A stretch of DNA of 29,601 nt from Candidatus Omnitrophota bacterium (GTDB lineage Bacteria > Ratteibacteria > UBA8468 > B48-G9 > JAFGKM01): positions 1 through 29,601 of the forward strand of contig JAMWCA010000005.1 of the NCBI GenBank assembly GCA_023819545.1, read 5' to 3'. This document shows, one piece after another, positions 8,863 through 18,283 of this stretch; position 1 is the stretch's first letter, and every line of letters begins with the position of its first letter. Below the pieces are notes generated by a model. It made no database searches and had not been told where the DNA came from. It saw only the letters and a program-made list of their open reading frames with translations. Position numbers and translations under genes: made by a program.

Positions 8863-9660
8863 ATGAAAAAAGATGGTTTTACACTAATTGAATTATTAGT
8901 AGTTGTAGCAATAATAAGTATACTTGCTGGGATGCTTTTACCTGCATTAAGTAAAGCAAGAGAAAAAGCAAGGCAGACAGTATGTATGAATAACTTAAAA
9001 CAACTTGGTCTTGCAACTCATATGTATTCACAGGACTATGATGGATATCTACCACCTCAGGGATGGAGTAGTATAAACCATGAAAGTGATTATACTTGGC
9101 AAATATGGACATATTCTTCAGCACTTGGTAAAGGTGGATATGTTGGTCCTGGTTATTTTCTTATTGGTTATAAAAGTGATGGAAGTAGTAAGGGAAGATA
9201 TATATCTGATATACAATTTTTCTACTGTCCAAGTTCTACAAAATGTGGATACTGGGCAAGTCATTTAAAAATTTCTATAATGAAAGCAAGATGGGAAGCA
9301 CCAAATACTGATGGTTGTAGAATTTCTTATGGTTGGAACCACAATGATGATATTTATAAACATACATGGAGTAATTCAAAAGCATTTGGAAGATTGGATA
9401 AAGCAGCGAAACTTGGATATGTCTGGATGGCTGACCTTTACTGGGCTCCTTCTGTCCCTGTTACTCCGGGGATAAGACCATCGTTGGGGAACCATCTTGA
9501 TAACAATTATTTACCTCTTGGATTTAATATTTTATTCTTTGATGGTTCAGCAAGATGGATACCTGATTCAGGACATAGAATTGCGAATACAGGAGGAAAT
9601 TATAGGACAGACCCCAGTTTATGTAAATTCTGGTGGGAAGTTACACAAAATACAAGATGA
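8863..9660 (+). CDS. type IV prepilin-like protein with H-X9-DG type C-terminus, copy 2
   Basis: A 265-residue paralogue of copy 1, preceded by AGGAGGAGGAGAG. The leader is MKKDGFTLIELLVVVAIISI with Gly/Phe cleavage site and Glu+5. The conserved TVCMNNLKQLGLATHMYSQD follows the membrane helix, and the tail has LGNHLDNNYLPLGFNILFFD then GSARW, so the His to DG distance is 15. The protein is most like copy 3 downstream of the membrane helix, and 84 bases of the two genes are identical (8962-9045 against 9782-9865). Probably a minor pilin or pseudopilin for a secretion or adhesion structure used with the flanking secreted enzymes. The next gene begins 16 bases after the stop. Confidence 0.88.
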   Translation: MKKDGFTLIELLVVVAIISILAGMLLPALSKAREKARQTVCMNNLKQLGLATHMYSQDYDGYLPPQGWSSINHESDYTWQIWTYSSALGKGGYVGPGYFLIGYKSDGSSKGRYISDIQFFYCPSSTKCGYWASHLKISIMKARWEAPNTDGCRISYGWNHNDDIYKHTWSNSKAFGRLDKAAKLGYVWMADLYWAPSVPVTPGIRPSLGNHLDNNYLPLGFNILFFDGSARWIPDSGHRIANTGGNYRTDPSLCKFWWEVTQNTR

Positions 9661-9676
9661 AAAATTTATTTTAAAA

Positions 9677-10504
9677 ATGAAAGGAAGAAAGAATGGTTTT
9701 ACTCTAATAGAACTTCTTGTTGTAGTTGCGATTATTGCGATTCTTGCTGGGATGCTTTTACCTGCATTAAATAAAGCAAGGGAAAAAGCAAGGCAGACAG
9801 TATGTATGAATAACTTAAAACAACTTGGTCTTGCAACTCATATGTATTCACAGGACTATGATGGAAATTTACCTTATGCAGGCGGAATAGTTAATTATGG
9901 TGATGGTAGCGGAGGCACAAATGATATATGGGAAGCAAGAATTACATCAGGGCCTGGATATTCACCAGGAGCAACTTATAGAGGGCCTGGTTTCTTTTTT
10001 ATGGGATGGAAGAAAACAGGGAAAGGGATTTATCTTCCAGACCCCAAAATAATAATTTGTCCAAGTTGCACAAGATCAGGAGATGGAAAAGTAGTTGGGA
10101 AAATAAGTTATATAAAGGATAAATTTGAAAATCCCAATGGAGATCTTTCTTGTGTAATTGTTTATGTATGGAACCATAGTCCTTTAATTTATGAACATTC
10201 ATGGGATAGGTCTTCACCTATAAAAGGGAAACTTGATAAAGCAATAAAATTTGGATATATATGGATGGCAGATGCTTATAATCCTCCTACATGGCCACCA
10301 ACGCCAGGTATAAGACCATGGCAAGGGAATCATCTTGACAAGGACTATATACCAACTGGATTTAATCTTTTGTTTTTTGATTCTTCTGTTAAGTGGATAG
10401 CAGGAGCAAAAATTTTTGAAAAAATAAAGGGATATGGAACTGGTGGGAATTGTAATCATGGATGTGATTTCTGGAAATTGACATGGAGAGATTTTTTATA
10501 TTAA
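9677..10504 (+). CDS. type IV prepilin-like protein, copy 3 (mosaic gene)
   Basis: The 276-residue product begins MKGRKNGFTLIELLVVVAII, a class III prepilin leader with Glu+5, followed by LNKAREKARQTVCMNNLKQL. The frame is open upstream to 9497 but that stretch lies inside copy 2 and would bury the leader, so ATG 9677 is the start; its ribosome binding site is weak, suggesting coupling to copy 2. The C-terminal motif is QGNHLDKDYIPTGFNLLFFD followed by SS, so the DG of the family motif is changed to DS. At DNA level the leader region is identical to copy 1 over 60 bases while the following segment is identical to copy 2 over 84 bases, which points to recombination between the copies. The role is inferred to be the same as that of its neighbours. 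Confidence 0.87.
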   Translation: MKGRKNGFTLIELLVVVAIIAILAGMLLPALNKAREKARQTVCMNNLKQLGLATHMYSQDYDGNLPYAGGIVNYGDGSGGTNDIWEARITSGPGYSPGATYRGPGFFFMGWKKTGKGIYLPDPKIIICPSCTRSGDGKVVGKISYIKDKFENPNGDLSCVIVYVWNHSPLIYEHSWDRSSPIKGKLDKAIKFGYIWMADAYNPPTWPPTPGIRPWQGNHLDKDYIPTGFNLLFFDSSVKWIAGAKIFEKIKGYGTGGNCNHGCDFWKLTWRDFLY

Positions 10505-10513
10505 GGAGAAAGG

Positions 10514-11215
10514 ATGAAAAAGTTGTTATTTGTATTTTTCTTATTTTTTCTGTTATGTTTTTCAGAAGGGTTCCATATTTATAGTAAAGGGTATTATTTT
10601 TATGAGAAAGAAGATAGAGAATGGCATATAAACTTCAAAGGGAAATTTTCTGCTTTTTGTGGTATTTATTTTATATTATTTAATGAAAGAGGAGATATCT
10701 TTTATTGTGGAGTAATTCCATATGGTGATTATTCAGATAAACCATATACTATAAAAATTCCGGAAGATAAAATTACAGGTTTTTATAAAGGAGTATTAGT
10801 AGGAGAAGAGAGAACTATTGATTCTTTAATTTTACCTTTGAGTGATTTAGAATATGAAGTTTATGGAGGGGATTATTTTGCAACTCATTATAAAGACAGA
10901 TTATATTTTAAAGTAGAAAAAGATGAATTATATGTCTTAGGTGCTTATAAAGGGAATTTAAAAGTATTAAATGAAAAGGGAGAAATGATTGCTGATACAA
11001 AAATAACAAAAAAGACAGAAAAGTATGATAATTTGACAGAATTTCAAGCAAAAAAAGATGATGTATACATATTGGAAAAAGAATGTAGATATTTTAGAGT
11101 GAAAAATGACAAAAAGATTTTTCTAAGTAATGATGCAAAGAAATTATTCATTCCAGACCCTGCATTAGACAAAATTGAATGGTGGAAAATCCCTTTAAAA
11201 GGAGAAACTAAATGA
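10514..11215 (+). CDS. secreted free-standing copy of the PL26-like C-terminal module
   Basis: A 233-residue protein with a signal peptide (MKKLLFVFFLFFLLCFSEG) and a good AAGGAG site. The mature part is beta-rich and aligns by eye over its whole length with the C-terminal modules of the two large proteins of this operon: a KE-D-EW/EF start, PYTIKIPEDKITGFYKGVL (compare PYTKLIVPKDGITGEYLIIL in the 1158-residue protein and IVKIPKDNKKGEYILKF in the 1229-residue one), LPLSDLEYEVY (compare VPLTDLEKEVY and CPLSDLPKEVY), and a terminal FLSNDAKKLFIPDP (compare LSNDEKSWFLPEN). It has no catalytic domain. It may be a carbohydrate-binding or enzyme-docking module. No family name is known to me. The stop overlaps the next ATG as ATGA. 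Confidence 0.7.
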   Translation: MKKLLFVFFLFFLLCFSEGFHIYSKGYYFYEKEDREWHINFKGKFSAFCGIYFILFNERGDIFYCGVIPYGDYSDKPYTIKIPEDKITGFYKGVLVGEERTIDSLILPLSDLEYEVYGGDYFATHYKDRLYFKVEKDELYVLGAYKGNLKVLNEKGEMIADTKITKKTEKYDNLTEFQAKKDDVYILEKECRYFRVKNDKKIFLSNDAKKLFIPDPALDKIEWWKIPLKGETK

Positions 11216-14200
11216 AGTTATTTTTTATATTTTCACTATTTATATCTTTCATTATTAATGGAGCAGAATTTAAACCTAATATTTATTATCTTGAATGGGA
11301 GCAAATAAGTAAAGAGTTAAAATTTAATTTAGCATTGGAAAAGGAGGAGTTTTCAAATCTTGACAAAGAAGGGAGAATAGTTTTTGGAATAGAAAAAGGT
11401 GATTTAGTTAATTCTTTAAATGAACTAACTTTAAACTTTAAAATTCTTGATTTTGAAGAACAAAAGTTAATATTTGAAAAAGAGATTCCTCTTGAAAAAG
11501 GGATAATAGTTATTGATTTTGGACTTAATAGTTTAGAATTTGGAGAATATCAAGTCCAAGGGGAAATAAAAAAAGGGGATAATATACTAAAAAAAGAAGA
11601 AAAAAAATTTAGATATGTGAAAGAAAAAACACCTTCAAATAAAGGCAAAATTCCCTTAATCTTTCCATTAGACATTCCATTAAAAAAAGAAAAAACATTT
11701 CCTGTTTCTTTTGGAATACCTTTTCCAAAAGGTGCTTTATGGGATGAAAATAATGTTAGGATTGTTGATAAAGAAGGGAAAGAAATAAGTTGTCAAAAGA
11801 TAGTTAGGGCAAGATGGGGTTTTTCAAAGAATTCAAGTATAAAATGGCTTGGAATAGATTTTCAGGCAGAAGGATTATCTTCTAACTGGCAAAACAAAAA
11901 TCAACTAAATTATTTTGTTGAATTTGGACCACAAATTAATTCTTTACCAAAAGGTGGTATTAAAATAGAAGAAACTGAAACTGGATATAATGTAGATAAT
12001 GGAGTGATTAAATTTACAATTAAAAAAAGTGAATGGAATTTTATAGATAGTGTAATTTCTCGTGGGAAAGAAATATTTAAAAATAGAAAAAATAATGGGT
12101 TTTATTTAATCGACCATGAAGGGGATATATATAGAGCAAGTAATGACAAAGAAGTTAAAGTGTGGATTGAAGAAAAAGGAGAAATTAAAACTGTTTTTAG
12201 AATAGATGGGTGGTATGTAAAGGATAATTCTGAAGGGAAAATAGTAAACTATTCTTTGCCAACTGATAAACTTTGTAAATTCATAACAAGAATTGAAGTA
12301 TATAATAATAAGCCTTATGTAAGAGTTTTGCATACAATTGTCTTTACCTTTGATTCAAACTTTGTAAGATTAAGAGATATGGGGCTTTCTCTTTCAACAG
12401 ATTTCAAAAATGCATTTTTTGGAATTGAAGAACAACAACCATTTAAAATAGATAAAAATTCATTTAATACCGATTCAATATATTTAATTCAACATTTACC
12501 GGATAAATTTTCTATAGAAATGTCTAATGGAAAAACTATAAAAGAAGGGAAACATAGTGAGGGTTGGTTTGCAATTGAAAAAGAAAATGGGAATATAATT
12601 GGTATTTCAAATAGGGAAACATGGCAGAGATTTCCAAAAGAATTTGAAGTTTTATTAAATGAAGGGTTGAAATTCCATATCTGGCCTTATCATGGTAAAA
12701 CACATCCTGAAATAGATGAGATAAGTCCCTCTGAAATTTATAAACTTTGGTTTTGTCATCAGGGTAAAGAATTAAATTTTGCAATGCCATGGAAATATTA
12801 TTTTAAGACAGCGGAAATTTATAATTCTCCATCAACAGATGTATATACAGGACCAGGATTGGTTTTAGCAGGAGTTCATTCAAGTATTCTTGGTTCTTCG
12901 GTTACAAATGATATTCTTATTACTTTTCTTGAAGGAGATATTGAAAGATATAGAGAAATTTCAAATTGTTTCCAAGTTCTTCCACATTGTTTACCTGAAC
13001 CAAAATGGATATGTGATAGTTTATCTGTTGGATATATTGCTCCTTATTCATCTGAAAAATTTAAGTTTATTGAAGATTGTATAGAAAAAGTAGTAAAAGG
13101 ATACTGGGAATTACAAGATTATACAGAGCAATATGGAATGTGGATATACAGAACATGGCATCATACATCTTATAAAGGTGATAAAACATTTGATTTGTAT
13201 AGATTTTTCAATGCAACACATCATTATGAATCTTTTATGCCTTGGTTGTTATACTTAAGGTCAGGAGATCCTTTTTATTTACAACAAGCAAGAGCAAATA
13301 TTCGTCTTCTTTCTGATTTAAATATTATTCATTATGACGACCCTAATTATACTCATAAAGAATTTCATTTTGGCCAAAAAAGAATTATAGGTTCTACAAG
13401 GCATACAAATGGTTTTTGCCCATGGGGTGGAGACCACGCTTTATTAGGTCATCTAACTTGTTATAACGGTTTAATAACTGCTTATTATCTGACAGGAGAT
13501 TTAAGATTGAGAGAAATAGTTGTAGATGAATGGCAAAAGACATTGGTATCTGATAGAAAAAATCCTGAATTCTCTTCTGCTACAAGATTAGAGCCAGGGA
13601 GAGATAATAACAATTCTCTTGGTGAATTAATAGACCTTTATCAATTAACTTATCATCCTGCTCTACTTATTTATATTGATGACTGTTTAAAAAAATTTTT
13701 AATTAATATGTACCACTGGGGACTTCCTCTTCATAATGTTCTTTTATTCTATAAAAGTGAAAAGGCAAAGGATCTCTTATTGGAAGGAGTTATAGACCCA
13801 AAATCAGATAAAGTTAATTTATGGAATACTCATTCACCACATGAAAATTATGCATTAGCATCAATATTTGAAATAGATAAAGAAAAAAGTAAAGAATATG
13901 CTGTAAAATCTTTTTTTGCTTCTGATATATTTTCTTGGCATAGTAAAGGAGATAAACTTAAAAACAAAGAACCATTTCACCCATTCTGTTCAATCTCAGA
14001 TTTTATTCTTTATTTACCAAGGGTTATATATGCTCTTTCTAAATCAGATATACAAGACCCGACAAACTGGACATATTCTCAATCATTACCAGGGTGCCCT
14101 CAAGGGACCTACTGTATTGTTAAAGAGGAAAAAGATAAAGAGTTTAATATAGTTATTAAAGGGATAGTGGGTAAAAAAAGTGGGAAGGGATTCCCTTTAA

Positions 14201-14688
14201 AAGTTATTGGCCCTGATAAAAAGATAATAATAGATACATTAATAGAAAAACCATATACAAAATTAATAGTTCCAAAGGATGGAATAACTGGAGAATATTT
14301 AATAATTCTTGAAGTAAGAGACGGTGAAGATGAAATATATGTCCCGTTAACAGATCTTGAAAAAGAAGTTTATTATGTAAATTACTGGTTCCAAACTACA
14401 GAGACAAAATTCTTTACAAAACCAAAAACAGAAGAAAAAGAAATAATGGGGATTAAACCACATGTTTATTCTGTTTATATATTATCAAATAAAACCAAAG
14501 AAATTATTGCATCAACTGAAAAAGGGGAAAAATTGGAAATAGAAATGCCTTTAGAAGGGATATGGATTATTGGAAAAACAAGGTATATGCATCTCAAACA
14601 GTCATTAATTCTATCAAATGATGAAAAAAGTTGGTTTTTACCAGAAAACATAAAAGATATTCAATTTAAATGGAAAACGATGTGGTAA
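11212..14688 (+). CDS. second large secreted PL26/YetA-like protein
   Basis: A 1158-residue protein with signal peptide (MKLFFIFSLFISFIINGAE) and the same architecture as the 1229-residue protein upstream. After an N-terminal beta domain, residues about 160-240 show VSFGIPFPKGALWDE and ARWGFSKNSSIKWLGIDFQ, the PcRGLX/YetA N-terminal pattern. A beta-sandwich (about 255-550), a helical toroid-like region (about 610-960) with CPWGGDHALLGHLTCYNGL and TAYYLTGDLRL, and a C-terminal beta module (about 965-1150) follow. The PL26 family acts on rhamnogalacturonan in its characterised member, but the two paralogues differ widely from each other, so they may attack different linkages or substrates. Translation is coupled to the small module gene through ATGA. 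Secreted to periplasm or cell surface. Confidence 0.7.
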   Translation: MKLFFIFSLFISFIINGAEFKPNIYYLEWEQISKELKFNLALEKEEFSNLDKEGRIVFGIEKGDLVNSLNELTLNFKILDFEEQKLIFEKEIPLEKGIIVIDFGLNSLEFGEYQVQGEIKKGDNILKKEEKKFRYVKEKTPSNKGKIPLIFPLDIPLKKEKTFPVSFGIPFPKGALWDENNVRIVDKEGKEISCQKIVRARWGFSKNSSIKWLGIDFQAEGLSSNWQNKNQLNYFVEFGPQINSLPKGGIKIEETETGYNVDNGVIKFTIKKSEWNFIDSVISRGKEIFKNRKNNGFYLIDHEGDIYRASNDKEVKVWIEEKGEIKTVFRIDGWYVKDNSEGKIVNYSLPTDKLCKFITRIEVYNNKPYVRVLHTIVFTFDSNFVRLRDMGLSLSTDFKNAFFGIEEQQPFKIDKNSFNTDSIYLIQHLPDKFSIEMSNGKTIKEGKHSEGWFAIEKENGNIIGISNRETWQRFPKEFEVLLNEGLKFHIWPYHGKTHPEIDEISPSEIYKLWFCHQGKELNFAMPWKYYFKTAEIYNSPSTDVYTGPGLVLAGVHSSILGSSVTNDILITFLEGDIERYREISNCFQVLPHCLPEPKWICDSLSVGYIAPYSSEKFKFIEDCIEKVVKGYWELQDYTEQYGMWIYRTWHHTSYKGDKTFDLYRFFNATHHYESFMPWLLYLRSGDPFYLQQARANIRLLSDLNIIHYDDPNYTHKEFHFGQKRIIGSTRHTNGFCPWGGDHALLGHLTCYNGLITAYYLTGDLRLREIVVDEWQKTLVSDRKNPEFSSATRLEPGRDNNNSLGELIDLYQLTYHPALLIYIDDCLKKFLINMYHWGLPLHNVLLFYKSEKAKDLLLEGVIDPKSDKVNLWNTHSPHENYALASIFEIDKEKSKEYAVKSFFASDIFSWHSKGDKLKNKEPFHPFCSISDFILYLPRVIYALSKSDIQDPTNWTYSQSLPGCPQGTYCIVKEEKDKEFNIVIKGIVGKKSGKGFPLKVIGPDKKIIIDTLIEKPYTKLIVPKDGITGEYLIILEVRDGEDEIYVPLTDLEKEVYYVNYWFQTTETKFFTKPKTEEKEIMGIKPHVYSVYILSNKTKEIIASTEKGEKLEIEMPLEGIWIIGKTRYMHLKQSLILSNDEKSWFLPENIKDIQFKWKTMW

Positions 14689-14701
14689 AAAAGGAGGGGA
14701 A

Positions 14702-17700
14702 ATGGGAAGAAAAGTTTTATATAGTTTTTTGTTTGTTTTTTTAATTCCTTTTTCAAGTTATTGTAAATGGACAATTAATAAAGATTTGTTTCCTGTATGT
14801 CTTGATTTTGGAGATAAAAAAACTCCTACTGCTGAAAACTTTATAAAAATAACTCAAGATACAATATATGATAAAAAGACCGGATATGGGTGGGAAAAGA
14901 AATATAATATATATCCAACAGGGACAAAGGATTTAACATCAACACCAAATCAAACTGGGCTTGCATCCACACAAGAAGCAAATTTAATAATAAATTTAAA
15001 AAATGGAATTTACAAAGGGATAATAACTCCGACAATTGTAGGAAAAGATATAGGAAGATTATACCGTTATTCACTTTTAGGAAATGGAGAAATACTTGTA
15101 GAAAAAGTAGAATTACCTGAAAGGACTTTTACAGTGAAAGTAAAAAAGGAGGAATTAAAATTAACTTTTAAACCAAAAGAAAATGGGTGGATAGTTCATA
15201 GTATCATTTTAATCCCATTTGAAAATTTTTTAAAGTACCCTGAAGAATTTGAAAAAACAAGAAGATTATTGATTGTTGGAGATGAGGATTGGATTGAAAA
15301 ACTTGAGATACCAGAATTAAAATATAAAGAAACTCCTTTTCCTTCATTTATGAAAGACCAGATAATTATTTTTAAAAAATCAATTACAGATAAAATAACT
15401 CCTATTTATAGACCTACAAAAGAAGAAGTTATAGATAAAATAGAAATAAAAGCAGCAGGAGATGAATATGAGTCCTATCAGTTTGGTATTTTATCAAAAA
15501 AACCTGTTTTACAGTTGAAATTTAAAGTTCCTGATTTAAAAGGTAAAAAAATAATTCCATCAGAAAATATAACTATAAGAACTCAATACTATTTTAATTA
15601 TAAAAAATCATTAACACCAAAAACACTTGATTTAAGAGAAGAAACTGAATTAATACCAAATTACACACAAGGTTTCTGGTTAACAGTTTATATCCCCCCT
15701 GATACACCTGAAGGGATATATAAAGGAAATTTAATTATCTATGGAATAGATTTAAAAGAGAAAAAAATACCGATAGAAGTGAAAGTTTTGCCATTTAATC
15801 TACCACAATTAAAAAGACATTTTTATAATATAATGTGGCTTGGAACATATGATACAAATCCAAATTCGCCATCTCAGGAAATTTGCAAAATGGCAATTCT
15901 TGATCAGAAAGCACATGGAATAAATGCTTTTGGTTGTGAGTTAAGGTATCCTGCCTGTTATATATATAAAGAGGATGATGAGATAAAATTTGATTTGAAA
16001 CCACTTGAATACAGAATTAATTTTTATAAATCACTTGGAATAAATCTCAATAAAAATGGTAAATTTATATGGAGGATAGGAATACATCCTGAAAAAATTC
16101 TTGCAGAACTTACAGGAACAGATACAAGAATACTTGATAAATATGTTGTTGAACCATTATTATTTACCGATAAATTTCTTGATATATATTCAAAAATAGT
16201 TGCAGCGGTTGAAGAATATGCCAAAAAGAATAATCTACCAGAAATGTATCTTTTTAATATAGATGAACCATATGGTGTTTATAAAAATAAGGTTGCTTTA
16301 CAACTTGTTAAAGCAACAAAAAAAGGAGGTGGGCATCCATGGATAACAGTTAATGATACATATTATGAACCATTGAAAGAATATCTTGATGTTCCGGTTT
16401 TTGCTAATGGATATACTTCTTACAAAACATATGAAGAATATAAAAAAATGGGAAAAAAATTCTGGTTTTATAGTGCTGCTCCAAGAGGATTAAGACCTGT
16501 ATATGCAAGATATGAAACTGGAATATATCTTTACAAAATTGGATTTGAAGGAGCAACCTGGTTTGTTCATTCATGGAGTTTAGGAAATGCTTATAATGGA
16601 CTTGTAAGTATGTGGAACGCAACTCATCCAGGTTTTTGGGAGTTTGTTCCTACAATTTCATGGGAATGCACAAGAGAAGGGATAGACGATGTAAGATATA
16701 TGGAATTTCTTGAAGATTTGTTGAATAAAAATAAAGAAGAAAAAATTTCTGATGTATTTAAATCATTGATTGAAATTGTTGACCCTGACATAAATAATTT
16801 TTTACATATTGACCCAATTACTGATGTTCTTGTTGGTAAAGATGCAAGCACATGGAAAAGTAGAGATCTTGATTTAATGAGGGACTTCTTACAAAAAGCA
16901 TGTGTTCAACTTATAAAAGAGAAAAAGACATTTAAAGAACAAAAAAGTAGATTGAAGGACCTAAAAGTGAGTTTTGATAAATATGTTAAAGAAGAAGTTA
17001 AATTAAGAGAAGTAAATTTCTATGACAATAAATATATAATTGAATCTCCATTGATTGAAAAAAATTTAATTAAAATTGATGGAGAAATGGAAAATTTATG
17101 GGGAAAAGGATATAAAATTGACAATTTTGTTAAACTTAGTGAACCAGAAATACCTGCAGAAGATAAAACAGAAGTTTATATTTTAAGAGATATAGAAAAT
17201 TTGTATTTATTTTTTAAATGTTTTACAAAAGATATGTCAAAGATAAAAGCAACAATTACGAATGAAAAAAAAGATGTTAAGGAAATTTGGAGAGAAGATG
17301 GAATTGAAATTTTTATAGACCCTAACTGTAAATATTTAAATTATTATCAATTTATGATAAATGCAAATGGAGCAGTTACTGATATGAAAGTTTATGTTGG
17401 AGAAAAAAAAGAGGATGACCTTGAATGGAACAGTGATATTGAAGTTAAAACAAAAAAATTAAAAGACCACTGGACAGCAGAAATAAGAATACCTTTTAAA
17501 TCTCTTGGAACTTATCAAATATATGGAATAAACTTTTGCAGAAACAATTCTCAGGAGAAAGGAACACATACTTTGTGGAGCCCAACTAAAAATGCTTCTT
17601 TAGGGAATCAAGGGTTTGGTGTTCCTGAAAGGTTTGGGAAATTAATATTGGAGGGAAAAGCGGATGCATATAGAAAGATAAAAACAATAAAAGGAGAACT

Positions 17701-18268
17701 TGTATTGCAGCCACTTGGTGTTGAAAATAAAATCAAATTGGAAGTTGATAAAGATATAATTGGTAAAAAAATGGTTGTAAATATACTTAATTTTAAGAAA
17801 GAAAAAGTTTTTGAAAAGGACATTTTATTAAAGGAAGAAATAATTGAAGTGCCTTTTATTATATATCAAAACAATAATGATTTAATCTACTGGTTAGAAG
17901 TAAAATTTGATGATTTTGTATTTGATTTCCCATTTAAATTCTTAACAAAGGATATAAACTTCTTTGTTTTTCCTGAAGATGCATTTCTAATTTATTCATC
18001 AGATGAAAAAGAAATAAAATTGCATGGAAGTTTAAAAATGAATAAAGAAGAAATAAATAAAAATCCAGATGCAAAGTTGAGAATTGTTTTTAAAAGTTTA
18101 TCAAAAGGAGATACAATACTTACAAAAGATTTAAAGTTAAATTCAAATAATTTTAATATAATTTTTCCTTTGGGAGATATTGAAGTGGGTGGTTATATTT
18201 TAGAAGTAGAAGTATACATAAATCAGCAAACAACATTTAAAAGTGAATATAAGTTTCTAAAGATATGA
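14702..18268 (+). CDS. secreted DUF4091/GH123-like glycoside hydrolase with carbohydrate-binding domains
   Basis: A 1188-residue protein behind AAAGGAGGGG, with signal peptide (VLYSFLFVFLIPFSSYC). Domain order: residues about 25-190 a galactose-binding-like domain of the type found before rhamnogalacturonan acetylesterases (CLDFGDKKTP, then ITQDTIYDKKTGYGWE); about 220-345 a beta domain ending in PPDTPEGIYKGNLIIYG; about 360-680 the DUF4091/GH123-like TIM barrel; about 780-980 a CBM9/DOMON-like domain (IDGEMENLWGKG, EDGIEIFIDPN, WTAEIRIPFKSLG); then a C-terminal beta region. The barrel keeps the adjacent acidic pair FNIDEPYG (Asp521-Glu522), which in GH123 N-acetyl-beta-galactosaminidases are the catalytic residues, and TREGIDDVRYMEFLEDLL, the usual end of DUF4091. 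The sugar specificity cannot be read from this. Confidence 0.78.
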   Translation: MGRKVLYSFLFVFLIPFSSYCKWTINKDLFPVCLDFGDKKTPTAENFIKITQDTIYDKKTGYGWEKKYNIYPTGTKDLTSTPNQTGLASTQEANLIINLKNGIYKGIITPTIVGKDIGRLYRYSLLGNGEILVEKVELPERTFTVKVKKEELKLTFKPKENGWIVHSIILIPFENFLKYPEEFEKTRRLLIVGDEDWIEKLEIPELKYKETPFPSFMKDQIIIFKKSITDKITPIYRPTKEEVIDKIEIKAAGDEYESYQFGILSKKPVLQLKFKVPDLKGKKIIPSENITIRTQYYFNYKKSLTPKTLDLREETELIPNYTQGFWLTVYIPPDTPEGIYKGNLIIYGIDLKEKKIPIEVKVLPFNLPQLKRHFYNIMWLGTYDTNPNSPSQEICKMAILDQKAHGINAFGCELRYPACYIYKEDDEIKFDLKPLEYRINFYKSLGINLNKNGKFIWRIGIHPEKILAELTGTDTRILDKYVVEPLLFTDKFLDIYSKIVAAVEEYAKKNNLPEMYLFNIDEPYGVYKNKVALQLVKATKKGGGHPWITVNDTYYEPLKEYLDVPVFANGYTSYKTYEEYKKMGKKFWFYSAAPRGLRPVYARYETGIYLYKIGFEGATWFVHSWSLGNAYNGLVSMWNATHPGFWEFVPTISWECTREGIDDVRYMEFLEDLLNKNKEEKISDVFKSLIEIVDPDINNFLHIDPITDVLVGKDASTWKSRDLDLMRDFLQKACVQLIKEKKTFKEQKSRLKDLKVSFDKYVKEEVKLREVNFYDNKYIIESPLIEKNLIKIDGEMENLWGKGYKIDNFVKLSEPEIPAEDKTEVYILRDIENLYLFFKCFTKDMSKIKATITNEKKDVKEIWREDGIEIFIDPNCKYLNYYQFMINANGAVTDMKVYVGEKKEDDLEWNSDIEVKTKKLKDHWTAEIRIPFKSLGTYQIYGINFCRNNSQEKGTHTLWSPTKNASLGNQGFGVPERFGKLILEGKADAYRKIKTIKGELVLQPLGVENKIKLEVDKDIIGKKMVVNILNFKKEKVFEKDILLKEEIIEVPFIIYQNNNDLIYWLEVKFDDFVFDFPFKFLTKDINFFVFPEDAFLIYSSDEKEIKLHGSLKMNKEEINKNPDAKLRIVFKSLSKGDTILTKDLKLNSNNFNIIFPLGDIEVGGYILEVEVYINQQTTFKSEYKFLKI

Positions 18269-18283
18269 AAAAAGGAGAAAAAG

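Noticed and set aside
9497..9676. N-terminal extension of the third prepilin protein
   Set aside because: It lies inside copy 2 in another frame and would put the prepilin leader 60 residues from the start, which is not compatible with prepilin processing.
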